64,000 nt of DNA from positions 627,001-691,000 of the forward strand of contig JBBBDQ010001278.1 of NCBI GenBank assembly GCA_037127315.1, read 5' to 3'. Below the pieces are notes generated by a model, which worked only from the letters and a program-made list of their open reading frames with translations, had not been told where the DNA came from and did not search any database. The first letter of the stretch is position 1. The number at the start of each line of letters is the position of its first letter. Source of the stretch: Ascarosepion bandense (Eukaryota > Mollusca > Cephalopoda > Sepiida > Sepiidae). A program made the position numbers and the translations under genes. Positions 63,652-64,000 of the stretch are shown here, piece after piece.

Positions 63652-64000
63652 GAAACATTGTCAGCCATTATTATTAATTTTTGACTAGTATTTAATTTCA
63701 ACTTCATTTTTTATTAAATGAAGCATTGTCAGCCATTATTATTAATTTTTGACTAGTATTTAATTTCAACTTCATTTTTTATTAAATGAAGCATTGTCAG
63801 CCATTATTATTAATTTTTGACTAGTATTTAATTTCATCTTCATTTTTTATTAAATGAAGCATTGTCAGCCATTATTATTAATTTTTGACTAGTATTTAAT
63901 TTCAACTTCATTTTTTATTAAATGAAGCATTGTCAGCCATTATTATTAATTTTTGACTAGTATTTAATTTCATCTTCATTTTTTATTAAATGAAGCATTG
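63652..64000. repeat. 68-bp tandem repeat running off the window
   Basis: gaagcattgtcagccattat recurs at 63720, 63788, 63856, 63924 and 63992, after a first variant at 63652 (gaaacattg). The spacing is exactly 68. Units differ mainly at caactt/catctt, which partly alternates and hints at a 136-bp higher-order unit. Total length is unknown. Confidence 0.92.

Overview
This is a eukaryotic, repeat-dense genomic window: introns with GT/AG splice sites, AT-rich DNA, long (AT)n tracts, and relics of many transposon classes. I infer a lophotrochozoan invertebrate, probably a mollusc and possibly a cephalopod, from the mix of CR1-like and RTE-like LINEs, Penelope-like elements, tRNA-type SINEs and a multi-EGF receptor-like gene. 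This is not proven. No bacterial-type gene, operon or CRISPR array is present.

The only convincing host gene is on the + strand. Nine exons between 41452 and 63589 encode 13 consecutive eight-cysteine (laminin-type) EGF modules of the MEGF/Draper/SREC style. Their splice sites and reading phases agree at every junction. The gene is partial at both ends. A 105-bp Pro/Thr-rich exon candidate at 18524-18628 is in compatible phase and could lie 22.8 kb upstream of the first EGF exon. A 30-bp microexon candidate at 59145-59174 also fits the frame.

The first 41 kb is mostly mobile-element debris. 0-5 kb: a 117-bp GA-rich minisatellite, an A/T array, a 108-bp satellite and two LINE fragments. 5-11 kb: a solo LTR, a composite SINE with target-site duplications, CR1-like LINE pieces and a 164-bp array grown from a LINE 3' end. 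11-13 kb: the best preserved CR1-like reverse transcriptase (minus strand). 10.9-17.5 kb: a cluster of Penelope-like fragments, one carrying a GIY-YIG endonuclease frame between two inverted arms, with hammerhead-like motifs nearby. 20-25 kb: arrays of a short hairpin repeat interrupted by a mariner nested inside another Tc1/mariner element and by a second solo LTR. 25-35 kb: RTE and CR1-like fragments, a 5S rRNA-like sequence, foldback arms and more composite SINEs. 35-37.3 kb: a hAT deletion derivative with 8-bp duplications, and a decayed mariner ending in nine tandem copies of its own end.

The gene's introns hold the same families plus a 0.9-kb minisatellite (42.05-43.0 kb), three copies of a LINE with a CCHC plus restriction-like endonuclease tail (48.5-50.4 kb), a foldback element (61.5-62.2 kb) and a 68-bp array that runs off the window end.

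Two themes recur. Tandem arrays have grown from transposon 3' ends (164-bp, 228-bp, 149-bp and 49-bp units). One short hairpin occurs alone, in arrays, in LINE-tail arrays and inside a roughly 610-bp SINE composite that carries its own target-site duplications. All calls come from reading the sequence; no database search was run.
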